A stretch of DNA of 64,000 bases from Helicobacter ailurogastricus (GCF_001282945.1 NZ_CDMG01000009.1:17071-81070), one strand, 5' to 3'. Shown: positions 9,001 to 17,476, counted from the first letter of the stretch. The notes: generated by a model from the sequence alone, not told the origin. Made by a program: numbers and translations.

Positions 9001-11700
9001 CTATAATTCTACCTTTTGGATTGGGCTTAAATAATTCTCATCCTCCAAGCCCTCATCAGTAGCCACCACAAACTCAAAGGCACTCGGGCTCACCAAACGG
9101 ATAAAAATAAAAGCATGGGGGTTGCTTACGCCCGTTTCTAGGGATTTTTTCTTAATGGCCGGGTCGCTTAAGTGGCAATTATAGGGGTTGGTTTGCAAAG
9201 TGTAGTAAAGCTCAAATCGGCTTTCACTTGCATCTAAGAATTTGACCCATTCTTGGTAGGCCTGATCTCTTTCTAGCACGATTTCAAATTTTTGTTTGCG
9301 CCCCCGCCCCAAGATGTATTTAGAATGTGCTCCGCCTTGCGTGTAATTGTTGATCACTTGGATTTGCCCGCCCTTACGGGTGCGTATCAGCCCAAAAGCG
9401 ACCCCTGTTTTGCCATTGGGCTTGGCTAAATCACGGCTTTCTAGGGGCGGATAGACTTGGTAGCGGGCTTGGGTGTCTTGGGTGATTTGATTAATCTTTG
9501 CTTCAAAGAGTTCTCGCACAAGACGCGATTTGCTCGCATTGCCTGCCAAGAAAATATGGAAAGTGTTGATGTCTCTTGCCTCTTGCACGCGCTCAAAATA
9601 CGCATCTGTGGCGCGCCAAAACTCGCTAAAGAATAAATCTACCCCCCTTTGGATGCGCTCTTTGAAAAGATTTTGCACTTCTTGGGTGCTAAAATCCAAA
9701 TCCACGCCGGCGATGTTTTGCCCACCGCTATCAAAGAGATTTAAAGACAACACCCCCTCATCTTCAAATTCTCTACCCTCCCAAAGGGGGCGGAGTTTCT
9801 CCATGAGGGTTTTAGTGTTGGTGTGGGCTTCTGCCGAGTCGTTTAACAAGGTTTCAATGCCTAAAGTGCCTTGCCCCTCGGCGGGTTTTTTAAAGGGGAT
9901 TTGCCTAGACAACAATAAAGCGTGGTTGCGCTTGAAAATTTCAAAGCTGGCTAATTCTAATAAATGCTCCCCGCCTAAAAAGCGATCCCCTGCCCCGCCA
10001 AAATGCTCCAATTCATAATCATAGCGGCTAGATTCTGGCGTGCCCTGCAAAACCCCAAAGTCAAAATCCGTTGTCCCGCCCCCAAAGTCAAAGACCCCAT
10101 AATACACCCGCTCGTTTTCGCTCGGATCAAAATTATAATTTTCTAAAGCGATGATCGCATAAGCCGCCGGCTCGCTTGCCCCTTCTTCAACTTTAAGTTG
10201 TTCTACCACCTTTTGAGAATGCAAAGTATTGGGCAAGGATTTAGCCAAGCCTCTTTTAAAACTCTCTAAGATCATGTTACGCACCGCTGGCTCGTAGGTT
10301 ACCGGGAAGGATAAGAGATAATTTAAAAACACCCCATGGTGTTGGTTGTTGATGTATAGACCCAAATAGTAGGCATAAAGCTCGATGGGGTTTAAATCCC
10401 CCTCTTTGATCGCTAAACTCTCCTTGATCTCAAAATGTGCCCCTTGTTTGTCTAAAATTTGTAATTTTCTCTGCTTGTCCCCCGCCCATTGCTTTAACCC
10501 GCTCAAATAGGCGTTATAATCGCTTGAGGGGCTACCTAAAAAGGCGCTATAAGCGGCGTGGGAGACTTGCACTTGATCCCATTTTGTGGGGGGTCTGCCT
10601 CTTTGGGATTTATAGGCTTGTAAAAAGCTGGCTAAATCGTTAAAGCTTAAAATAGTGGGGTTTTCATAGTGGTTTTTCTCAATCTCTTGGGTTAAATCCC
10701 CTAACCCTACGCGCATGGGCACGCTTTGGTTTTCCTCTTGGCACACCACGACACTACTAGTCGTGCCAAAATCAATCCCCACTAGCCCCTCTTTGATGTC
10801 TGCTTTGGGGTTTCTAGCAATCAAGGGTTTTTCAAAACGCACAAAAGTTGCCCTAGATACGCTCAAGCTCTCTGCTAAATCCCACAGCTCCCAAGAGCCC
10901 CGATTAGCATCGCTTAAGATTTTAGAGTCATAGGGGGTGATGTCGGCACGCACTCTGTCAGCTTGGAGTAGGGCATTAATGTAATCTTGTGCCCACTCTT
11001 GGGGCATAGTCAAGCCCTGCACGCTTTTAATGCTCTTTTTAGAGTCAAGGCGTATTTTGACAAATAAATACACGAGCCACACCACAGACATAAATAAAAT
11101 GATTTGCAAAGCAAAGAGGATTAAAGACCCAAAAATCGCCCAAAGCACGCCCAAGACCATGATGCCTGCTAAAATGCTTGTCAAAAGCAAGGACACATGC
11201 GACAAGTAGCGTGAGGCTTGGGTGTTTTTGTCCAAAATGTCTTGCCACGCATTTTGATACACTGCCCTCACTTTATCCCTAAAGGGAGCATTGTTATTGG
11301 TTGTTAAAAACACAAAAATAGAATAGCCCATCCACAAGAAAGCACAGTAAGAGAGAAAATATAACCCCTCACTTGTGGCTGATACAGCGATGGCAAACAC
11401 TAAAACCCCTACAACCCACGCAATCAAGCGATTCTTAAGCCAAAAAAAGCGTTCCTCTTTAAAAACTCTTGTGAAAAATGGACTGCCCCATCTTTGAATC
11501 AGCCGATACCAAAGCACTCCCTCAGCCCAGCACAAGCCAAAGACAATCCCAAAGCACACCAAACCCAAACAAAAATCCCACACAAATTCCAAGAAAGATT
11601 TCAGCATGCCCGGGGCAATTTTCTCTGTAACCCACACCACAACCCCCAGCACGGCGAGCAACACCACAGACCCCCGCATTTTTGCAACCCATGCCATCAT
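9001..11700 (-). CDS. Membrane-anchored Hsp70-like ATPase (cassette gene 6)
   Basis: The 899-residue protein begins with about 215 residues holding some six hydrophobic segments (near residues 10-25, 40-60, 92-110, 112-132, 170-190 and 192-215). An Hsp70/actin-fold ATPase domain follows. The phosphate-1 loop GIDFGTTSS starts at Gly308, the phosphate-2 loop DFGGGTTDFDFG at Asp538, and an adenosine-loop-like FLAGNASKSRLV comes later. The C-terminal 120 residues are not a DnaK substrate-binding domain: they form a short strand-rich region ending KVEL, almost the same as in the next gene. It is the last gene of the right arm, 26 bases after its paralogue. An ATP-driven chaperone or switch tethered to the inner membrane is the likely role; the client is unknown. 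Substitutions in the adenosine loop relative to DnaK (GGSSR-type) suggest divergent nucleotide handling. Confidence 0.88.
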   Translation of the reverse strand: MMAWVAKMRGSVVLLAVLGVVVWVTEKIAPGMLKSFLEFVWDFCLGLVCFGIVFGLCWAEGVLWYRLIQRWGSPFFTRVFKEERFFWLKNRLIAWVVGVLVFAIAVSATSEGLYFLSYCAFLWMGYSIFVFLTTNNNAPFRDKVRAVYQNAWQDILDKNTQASRYLSHVSLLLTSILAGIMVLGVLWAIFGSLILFALQIILFMSVVWLVYLFVKIRLDSKKSIKSVQGLTMPQEWAQDYINALLQADRVRADITPYDSKILSDANRGSWELWDLAESLSVSRATFVRFEKPLIARNPKADIKEGLVGIDFGTTSSVVVCQEENQSVPMRVGLGDLTQEIEKNHYENPTILSFNDLASFLQAYKSQRGRPPTKWDQVQVSHAAYSAFLGSPSSDYNAYLSGLKQWAGDKQRKLQILDKQGAHFEIKESLAIKEGDLNPIELYAYYLGLYINNQHHGVFLNYLLSFPVTYEPAVRNMILESFKRGLAKSLPNTLHSQKVVEQLKVEEGASEPAAYAIIALENYNFDPSENERVYYGVFDFGGGTTDFDFGVLQGTPESSRYDYELEHFGGAGDRFLGGEHLLELASFEIFKRNHALLLSRQIPFKKPAEGQGTLGIETLLNDSAEAHTNTKTLMEKLRPLWEGREFEDEGVLSLNLFDSGGQNIAGVDLDFSTQEVQNLFKERIQRGVDLFFSEFWRATDAYFERVQEARDINTFHIFLAGNASKSRLVRELFEAKINQITQDTQARYQVYPPLESRDLAKPNGKTGVAFGLIRTRKGGQIQVINNYTQGGAHSKYILGRGRKQKFEIVLERDQAYQEWVKFLDASESRFELYYTLQTNPYNCHLSDPAIKKKSLETGVSNPHAFIFIRLVSPSAFEFVVATDEGLEDENYLSPIQKVEL

Positions 11701-11726
11701 TTTTAGCCCCCTTTATCTGTTGATTT

Positions 11727-14700
11727 TCATAACTCCACTTTTTGCACGCTGCTTAAATAATTCTCATTCTCCAAACCCTCATCAGCGGCGACCACAAACT
11801 CAAAGGCACTGGGCGCAACTAAACGGATAAAAATAAAAGCATGGGGGTTGCTCACGCCCGTTTCTAGGGATTTTTTCTTAATGGCGTGATCCTCAAGGCT
11901 TAAATGATTATTGGCCGCGCTGGCTTGCGTGGTGTAATACACCTCAAATTGGCTCTCAGAGGCATCTAAGAATTTCACCCATTTATTGTAAGGGTGATCG
12001 CGATCAATGAGTGTATAAAACTTGCGCTTTTTGGATCGCCCTAGATAGTATTTAAAGCGGATATTCTCCTCCACATTGGAGTCAATGACTTGAATTGCCC
12101 CGCCCTTGCGGGCTTGCACCAAACCAAAGGCGACCCCGGTTTTGCCATTGGGTTTAGCAAAATCGGCACTCTCTAAAGGGGCGTAGAGTTTGTAGCTAAT
12201 GGGGGTTTGGGCTTGGTTGGCATCTTGCTCGGTAATTTGGGCGATCTTTGCTTCAAAGAGTTCTTTGACGAGGGGCGATTTGCTCGAATTGCCCGCTAAG
12301 AAAATATGAAAGGTGTTAATGCCCCGCCCCTCCTCTAACATGCCTTTCTTTTCAAAAAAGCGCGCGGTTGCCCTAAAAAACTCGCTAAAAAAATTATCCA
12401 CCCCTCTTTTAATGCGCTCTTTAAAAAGCTCTTGCGCTTCTTGCACGCTAAAATCCAAGCGCACGCCCACGATCTCTTGCCCGTGGCTATCAAAGAGATT
12501 TAAGGCTAGTTCGCCCTCATCGTTAAACTCTCTGCCCTCCCAAAGTGGACGCAATTTTTCCACTAGGTTTTTGGTGTTGCTACGGGCTTCTTGGCTTTGG
12601 CTAAGGAGCACCTCGCTACCGGCAAAAAACTGCCCCTCAGCTGCCCTTGTGAAAGGGATTTGCTGCTTTAACAATAAATTTTGGTTGCGCTTGAAAATTT
12701 CAAAGCTGGCTAGCTCTAGCAAATTCTCTCCGCCCAAATAGCGATCCCCGCCCGCTCCAAAATGCTCCAAGACATAATCATAACGGCTATGCTCGGGTGC
12801 CTCCATGAATAGCCCAAAGTCAAAATCTGTCGTCCCGCCCCCAAAGTCAAAAACCCCATAATACACCTGCTCCTCATCGCTAGGCTCAAAGCCATAGCCC
12901 TCTAAAGCGCTGATCGCATAGGCGGCCGGCTCGCTTGCCCCCTTTTCAACCTTGAGGCGATCTAGCACCCCTTGAGCATGCAAAGCATTAGGCAGGGATT
13001 TAGCAATGCCCTTTTTAAAACTCTCTAAGATCATCTCACGCACCTCTAGCTCGTAGGTTACCGGGAAGGACAAGAGGTAATTTAAAAAAATCCCATTGTA
13101 TTGGTTGTTGATGTAAAGCCCTAGATAGTAGGCGTAAAGCTCGATGGGGTTTAAATCCCCCTCGCTCAAATCCAAGCTCCCCTTTAGCTCAAAATGCGCC
13201 CCCTGTCTGTCTAAGATTTGCATTTTTCTAGACTTATCCCCCGCCCATGCCTTGAGCGCGCTGAAAAAGGAATTGTAATGGTGGGAGGGGCTGTTGTGCA
13301 TGTCATTCTTGGCTTCGTGGGCGATTTTCACGCTCTCCCATTTGGTTTTGGGGCGTCCTTTTTGGGCGTTGTAGGCTTGTAAAAAGGCGGTCAAATCGTT
13401 AAAGGCGATGATGGTGGGGTTTTCGTATTGGATTTTTTCGATCTCTTGGGTTAAATCCCCTAGCCCGATGCGCAAGGGATAAATTTGCGCGCTCTCCTCT
13501 TGGCACACCACAACGCTACTTGTGGTCCCAAAGTCAATCCCCACAATCCCCTCTTTAATGTCGGCTTTGGGGTTGCGCGCCATAACCGGGCTGGCAAAAG
13601 CGACTAGCTCGCCCTCGCCTGTGCCTTGATCCTCCCAAAGCTCCCATAGCCCCCGATTGGCATCGCTTAAGATTTTAGGGTCGTAGGGCTTGAGATTGGC
13701 GCGGATTTTATCGGCTTGCAAGAGTTCTTCAAAGCAATCCTCCCTAGCGCTTAGGGCTTTGGGGTCTTTAAGGGTGTATTTTTGTGCTTGGGGGTCGTAG
13801 CTAAAGGCTTGCAACACGGCATGATCGGGGCTTGATTTTAGAGAGTCTAGGATTTGGATTTTCGCACTTTGCAAGGCTTCTTGGTAGGTTTGTTTGATGA
13901 CTTTATCAAGGAGCGGTAATTCTGCACCTTCGTCGTGTAGCTCTATGACATCAGCGAGTATCACTAGGTCGTCTAGGTCTTGTGGAGAATGTAGCTCTTG
14001 ATAGGTTTCTAAGATTTTTGCTAAAAAATCCTTTTGTTCTTGGGTGGCAAGCTCTCTAAAAGTGTAACGCTGCAAATAGTATTGTATGTCTGATGTGTAG
14101 TTATTGCGCACATCGTTTCTCAATACATTTAGCCAATTTTGCCCCTCTAAACATTTAATGCCAATTTGGGTTTTTGGGGTGTTATAAAAGCGTTGGAATA
14201 TCTTTTTTAAGGATTCAGAGGCGGGAACAAGGTCTAAAAACCATCGGGTGTAGTTTGGGTTGTAATCGCGCAACCAACTATCATTATCTCCGGAGCGGTA
14301 GTAATAATTGTTATCCCTCAAATAATTTTCACAAGAACTATCTAAGATATCTAGGTTATTGCGCCAAATGCGGATACCATTTGTAATTTTTTGTTGTTGT
14401 TGGTCTCTTAGGACGGGCAATTTAGGATAAAGACTTTTAAAAGCACTTTCCACTTGCTCTTGGCTAAATTTGGTGTCGTGGTAGGCATCGCCGGCTAAAT
14501 GGGCGCATAGAACATGTAGTGGGCTTGGGATATAGCCATAATAGCCATTTTTGTTATTAAAATACACAAACCCAAAAAGCTTTTGTTGGGGCAAGTAAAA
14601 GCTTGTTTTATTGAGCGCGATCACCTCTGTTTTTGTGGCGTGTTCTTTAAAAAGCTCAAAGCATGCCACAATGTGCTTGGTGAAGGACTGTTTGGGATTC

Positions 14701-14804
14701 TCTAAATTTTCATTTTTGATAAACTCTTGCCAGCTTGCTCCCATTTGCGTTTCTAAGGCTTCTTTAGAAAGGTAAATCCCCTCGATGGTTTTGATATGTT
14801 CCAT
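11727..14804 (-). CDS. Soluble Hsp70-like ATPase with a novel N-terminal domain (cassette gene 7)
   Basis: The 1025-residue protein shares its C-terminal 620 residues with the following membrane-bound gene: GIDFGTTSSVVVCQEE at residue 422, DFGGGTTDFDFG, FLAGNSSKSPLV, and a final 50 residues that differ at only a handful of positions. The first 370 residues are unrelated to the paralogue and to DnaK. They lack membrane segments and contain an aromatic- and Asn-rich stretch (RDNNYYYRSGDNDSW). By eye this N-terminal part of the gene (about 14050-14800) is richer in AT than the rest, which fits a domain acquired separately. It lies ten bases after the GrpE-like gene. The two Hsp70-like proteins could form a soluble/membrane pair sharing one exchange factor, which is inference. 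Confidence 0.88.
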   Translation of the reverse strand: MEHIKTIEGIYLSKEALETQMGASWQEFIKNENLENPKQSFTKHIVACFELFKEHATKTEVIALNKTSFYLPQQKLFGFVYFNNKNGYYGYIPSPLHVLCAHLAGDAYHDTKFSQEQVESAFKSLYPKLPVLRDQQQQKITNGIRIWRNNLDILDSSCENYLRDNNYYYRSGDNDSWLRDYNPNYTRWFLDLVPASESLKKIFQRFYNTPKTQIGIKCLEGQNWLNVLRNDVRNNYTSDIQYYLQRYTFRELATQEQKDFLAKILETYQELHSPQDLDDLVILADVIELHDEGAELPLLDKVIKQTYQEALQSAKIQILDSLKSSPDHAVLQAFSYDPQAQKYTLKDPKALSAREDCFEELLQADKIRANLKPYDPKILSDANRGLWELWEDQGTGEGELVAFASPVMARNPKADIKEGIVGIDFGTTSSVVVCQEESAQIYPLRIGLGDLTQEIEKIQYENPTIIAFNDLTAFLQAYNAQKGRPKTKWESVKIAHEAKNDMHNSPSHHYNSFFSALKAWAGDKSRKMQILDRQGAHFELKGSLDLSEGDLNPIELYAYYLGLYINNQYNGIFLNYLLSFPVTYELEVREMILESFKKGIAKSLPNALHAQGVLDRLKVEKGASEPAAYAISALEGYGFEPSDEEQVYYGVFDFGGGTTDFDFGLFMEAPEHSRYDYVLEHFGAGGDRYLGGENLLELASFEIFKRNQNLLLKQQIPFTRAAEGQFFAGSEVLLSQSQEARSNTKNLVEKLRPLWEGREFNDEGELALNLFDSHGQEIVGVRLDFSVQEAQELFKERIKRGVDNFFSEFFRATARFFEKKGMLEEGRGINTFHIFLAGNSSKSPLVKELFEAKIAQITEQDANQAQTPISYKLYAPLESADFAKPNGKTGVAFGLVQARKGGAIQVIDSNVEENIRFKYYLGRSKKRKFYTLIDRDHPYNKWVKFLDASESQFEVYYTTQASAANNHLSLEDHAIKKKSLETGVSNPHAFIFIRLVAPSAFEFVVAADEGLENENYLSSVQKVEL

Positions 14805-14813
14805 ATTTGCTCC

Positions 14814-15740
14814 CTAAAGTTTGATCACAGATTGTCTTTTGACTTCGCCACTTTTGGCGTGTAAAAACCCACGCAACAGCACAGAGGTGATATTGCCACT
14901 GGCATGCGTGCTGGAGTGGTGGCGTTGGTGCTTGGTGGGGTTGTAGGGCTGCCCCACTTCTAGGGGGTCTAGCTTGTAAGGGGTGGCTTTTGCATAGTAG
15001 CCAAAGAGGGCATAAAAGATTTCTACAAGAATTTGCGCCCCTTCTTTGTTTTCTTTCAGGGCGTTGTTAGTGTAATCCCACAGCATTTCGATATTCTTGC
15101 CCTGCGTGCCGATGGCTAAAAAGGCAAGCGGGTCGTTTTCGCTAAAAAGATTGCTCAAACCCTGCTTGAGGCTAGGGGGCAGAGTTAAAAACAATTCATA
15201 GGCTTGCACTTGATGCCTTTTTAAGTCTGCTTTTGTGTTTTCTAGCTCTTTTTGTGTGCTCTCCAGCACGCTTTGGCTTTGGTTTAATTCTGCTTGCGCT
15301 TTTGCTAGCTTGGCTTGGTTTTCTCTCTCTATTTGTTGCAAGGCTAGTAACTCTTTTTCTAGCCGTGCTAGGACGCTTTGTTGCTCTTGGATTTGTGCTT
15401 GTGCCTGCTCATATTGCCGCTTTGTCTCTTGCTGGGCTTTTTCAACTTGCGTTAAAAGTGCCGTGTCTCGACTTCTAAAAAGATTTAACAACCATTGAAA
15501 CATCGCCTCTTGCACCTCGCTATCTTGAAATAATTCTAAAACTTGGGATTTCAAAGGGTTTTGCGCATTTAACGCTTGCGCTTGCTCCATATTTTGCCTT
15601 TGCCAAACTTGCCCTTTACCTTGCTCTAGCGTTTGCCCCTGCAAATTTGTATCTTGCGCCCCTTGTGCGCTTGCTAAACCACCTAGCCCGCCCTCTTGGG
15701 AGTCTCTTTGTATCTGTGTTAAATCGTCATTTTTGCTCAT
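14814..15740 (-). CDS. Coiled-coil protein with GrpE-like C-terminus (cassette gene 8)
   Basis: I start this 308-residue protein at the ATG at 15740 because AAAGGTGA sits just upstream; the GTG two codons earlier falls inside that site. Residues of about 1-65 are Gln/Gly-rich and probably disordered. About 90-185 form a long Gln/Glu coiled coil, and the rest is a compact domain ending SVLLRGFLHAKSGEVKRQSV. That last piece fits the final strands of GrpE, whose family ends in a pattern like GY-x(n)-G-x-V-x-R-x-A-x-V. GrpE proteins combine a long helix with a small beta domain and release ADP from Hsp70. Together with the next two genes being Hsp70-like, a dedicated nucleotide exchange factor is the best guess, though overall similarity is weak. 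Confidence 0.7.
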   Translation of the reverse strand: MSKNDDLTQIQRDSQEGGLGGLASAQGAQDTNLQGQTLEQGKGQVWQRQNMEQAQALNAQNPLKSQVLELFQDSEVQEAMFQWLLNLFRSRDTALLTQVEKAQQETKRQYEQAQAQIQEQQSVLARLEKELLALQQIERENQAKLAKAQAELNQSQSVLESTQKELENTKADLKRHQVQAYELFLTLPPSLKQGLSNLFSENDPLAFLAIGTQGKNIEMLWDYTNNALKENKEGAQILVEIFYALFGYYAKATPYKLDPLEVGQPYNPTKHQRHHSSTHASGNITSVLLRGFLHAKSGEVKRQSVIKL

Positions 15741-15751
15741 ATTCACCTTTC

Positions 15752-16945
15752 TTACTTGTACCCCACAACCCGAATTCCTCCGATGTTTTCAAGCACCTTT
15801 CTGGGGCTATTTTTGGGTTTGGGCGGAGTGAGGGTGGCTTTGTAGTTGGCGATCTCTTTTAAAATATTTGTCCCTGTGATGCCTAAAATCTCATTGCGTA
15901 AGCATTGTGCCTCTTTTAAAGAAGTGCGTTCATTGCCATGCGCGCTCTTGTTGCGGACAGAGCGGAAAATTTCAATCACCTCTAAAAGGCTCTTAGATAA
16001 GAATACACGCACCGAGCTAGGGAGCAAATCTAAAAGGGGCTGTTGGAGGCTGGGCAAGGCGATGATGTTTTTGTAGTCGGCTAAGACGGGCTTGTCTTTG
16101 TAGTCATCGCTTAAGATTTGACACAGAGGGGTATTCTCCTTTTTAGAGTGGGAGAAGTAGCGCATTTCTAGGATTTTAGGGTTGTTTTGGGCTAAAAAGC
16201 GCACTAAATCCTTAAACAAAGCATAGGCTTCTTGCTCTAAGATTTTAGAATACCTGAGCGCGATGGGTCCAAAGTCATAGAGGGGGTCTTGTTTGTTCTT
16301 TTGATACTCCATTTCGGCATAAATGACATTGTCTAGGCTGGCGTGGTGGAGCTTGTAGGCAGTAGCCCCAAAGTTGAGCTCAATCAAGCGCTCTTTGAGC
16401 TCTAAAAACTCCGCGCTTTTAAAGACATTTGGGTAGTGTTTTTTGGGGTCTTCAAAGTAATTGATCTCTTTTTTCATCTCTATGGCGAGTGGGTAATCGT
16501 AATCATTGCCATAAATTCTAAAGGTGTGGTTGTTATGATCAGGCGTGGTGAAGTTGGGTAGGTAGCGATCGCGCACAGCGGTAAAATCGTTGCGCTCTAG
16601 TTCGCGCATGTCTGTGATGATGAACCACGCCTCCACGCTAAACTTTCTATCTTCGCTAAAATAATACTCAGGCGCGCTCACACCTTCTAAATCCTTTTGC
16701 ACCGCCTCCACTTTTGCCACGAATAAGCTGGCGAAATTAGTTAAAAAAAGTTGTAAAAAGTTTTGGGACGTGGTGCTTTGGTAAATGCGCTCTAAAGTTT
16801 GAGGGTGTTTGTGCTCTTGGTCTTTGCTCCGGGGGCGGATTTTACCAAAGGCGACTTTGCCTTTTTCTTTCAGTATTTCTAAGTGCAACTCAATGACATT
16901 TTCTTGGTAAAAGGGGTTGTAAAGAATCAAGAGATTTTGAATCAT
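15752..16945 (-). CDS. Unknown protein with HEPN-like RxxxxH motif (cassette gene 9)
   Basis: The 397-residue protein has no family I can name. The N-terminal 250 residues look alpha/beta, with strands such as VEAWFIITDM and YPLAIEMKKEINYF. The C-terminal part is helical and contains FRSVRNKSAHGN, giving Arg331-Asn-x-x-x-His336. That is the R-polar-x3-H spacing of HEPN domains, many of which are RNases in toxin or defence systems, while others only bind partners. The helix before the motif is also typical of HEPN folds. The start overlaps the stop of the zinc-ribbon gene by four bases, and the GrpE-like gene follows after 11 bases, so it is fully embedded in the right-arm operon. Nuclease activity is possible, not shown. 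Confidence 0.75.
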   Translation of the reverse strand: MIQNLLILYNPFYQENVIELHLEILKEKGKVAFGKIRPRSKDQEHKHPQTLERIYQSTTSQNFLQLFLTNFASLFVAKVEAVQKDLEGVSAPEYYFSEDRKFSVEAWFIITDMRELERNDFTAVRDRYLPNFTTPDHNNHTFRIYGNDYDYPLAIEMKKEINYFEDPKKHYPNVFKSAEFLELKERLIELNFGATAYKLHHASLDNVIYAEMEYQKNKQDPLYDFGPIALRYSKILEQEAYALFKDLVRFLAQNNPKILEMRYFSHSKKENTPLCQILSDDYKDKPVLADYKNIIALPSLQQPLLDLLPSSVRVFLSKSLLEVIEIFRSVRNKSAHGNERTSLKEAQCLRNEILGITGTNILKEIANYKATLTPPKPKNSPRKVLENIGGIRVVGYK

Positions 16946-17133
16946 TTCTTAAACACCTTAAATATTTGATCGAATAAATTTAAAGAAACCTTTTGCATTT
17001 GTTGCCCACACTGGGGGCAAGTTGTTGCCATTTTGGCTAAGTCTAGAGGACTCAAGGCATCACTCTTAAAAGCCACAATCTTAGAAAACCCACAAGGGCA
17101 TTTGAGTTTATAAGCTTTAGGGGGCAGGGGCAT
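16942..17133 (-). CDS. Small zinc-ribbon protein (cassette gene 10)
   Basis: The 63-residue protein carries Cys12-x-Cys14 and Cys39-x-x-Cys42, a single zinc-ribbon-like knuckle pair separated by 24 residues. A strong AAGGAG lies seven bases before the ATG. Its end overlaps the start of the following gene by four bases, and its start lies inside the 3' end of the preceding gene by 17 bases. The family is unknown. The zinc ribbon could act as a protein-binding module in place of the zinc domain of a J-protein, which is speculation. Confidence 0.75.
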   Translation of the reverse strand: MPLPPKAYKLKCPCGFSKIVAFKSDALSPLDLAKMATTCPQCGQQMQKVSLNLFDQIFKVFKK

Positions 17134-17416
17134 GTTTGCTCCTTTTTTGTAGTCTTTGAGCGTAACAGAGACTTGCTCTGTACGAATTTGGAAAAATACC
17201 GGGCAAGATAGATAAGATTGTGCTTAAGATTGTGCCTACAAGCGGATTGATTGTAAAGCCCAAACGCCCTAAAGTTTGCAAAGCCACAGCACCTGAAAAG
17301 GCAAGGGCAAGATTGGAGAGAAACCCTGCTTGCCCTCTTGCTTGTTCTCTAAAGCCCGCATCGCAACAAAACAACCGCCCCCTATGTTGATAGGCATGTA
17401 AAAAAGGGGCAGGCAT
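17117..17416 (-). CDS. Small membrane protein, first gene of the right arm (cassette gene 11)
   Basis: The 99-residue protein has an amphipathic, Cys- and Arg-containing N-terminus and a hydrophobic centre (ALAFSGAVALQTLGRLGF and PLVGTILSTILSILPGIF) that could span the membrane twice. The ATG at 17416 follows GAGGAG at a good distance, which supports the gene. The C-terminal 25 residues are basic and of low complexity and overlap the next gene. No family is recognised. Confidence 0.55.
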   Translation of the reverse strand: MPAPFLHAYQHRGRLFCCDAGFREQARGQAGFLSNLALAFSGAVALQTLGRLGFTINPLVGTILSTILSILPGIFPNSYRASLCYAQRLQKRSKHAPAP

Positions 17417-17447
17417 GCTATCTCCTCACTACAAATTTCTGTAAAAC

Positions 17448-17462
17448 CCCTACATTGTAGGG
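17448..17462 (-). promoter_or_regulatory. Palindrome over a candidate -10 box before the right arm
   Basis: CCCTACA-T-TGTAGGG is a perfect inverted repeat with seven-base arms. On the minus strand the sequence TACAAT at 17459-17454 inside it is a reasonable -10 box, about 38 bases before the ATG of the first right-arm gene. A dyad covering a -10 box is what an operator looks like. No regulator gene is evident in the cassette. Confidence 0.45.
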
Positions 17463-17476
17463 TTGTTGAGGGATTT

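Noticed and set aside
9530-10018. Long open frames on the plus strand across the Hsp70-like genes
   Set aside because: They mirror the codon pattern of the minus-strand genes, have no start signals and read as Ser/Lys/Pro-rich nonsense.
9001-14804. One or both Hsp70-like genes as SrfB-type virulence factor
   Set aside because: SrfB also has an actin-like fold, but no SrfA or SrfC partner is present and the DnaK-type phosphate loops here are closer to true Hsp70.
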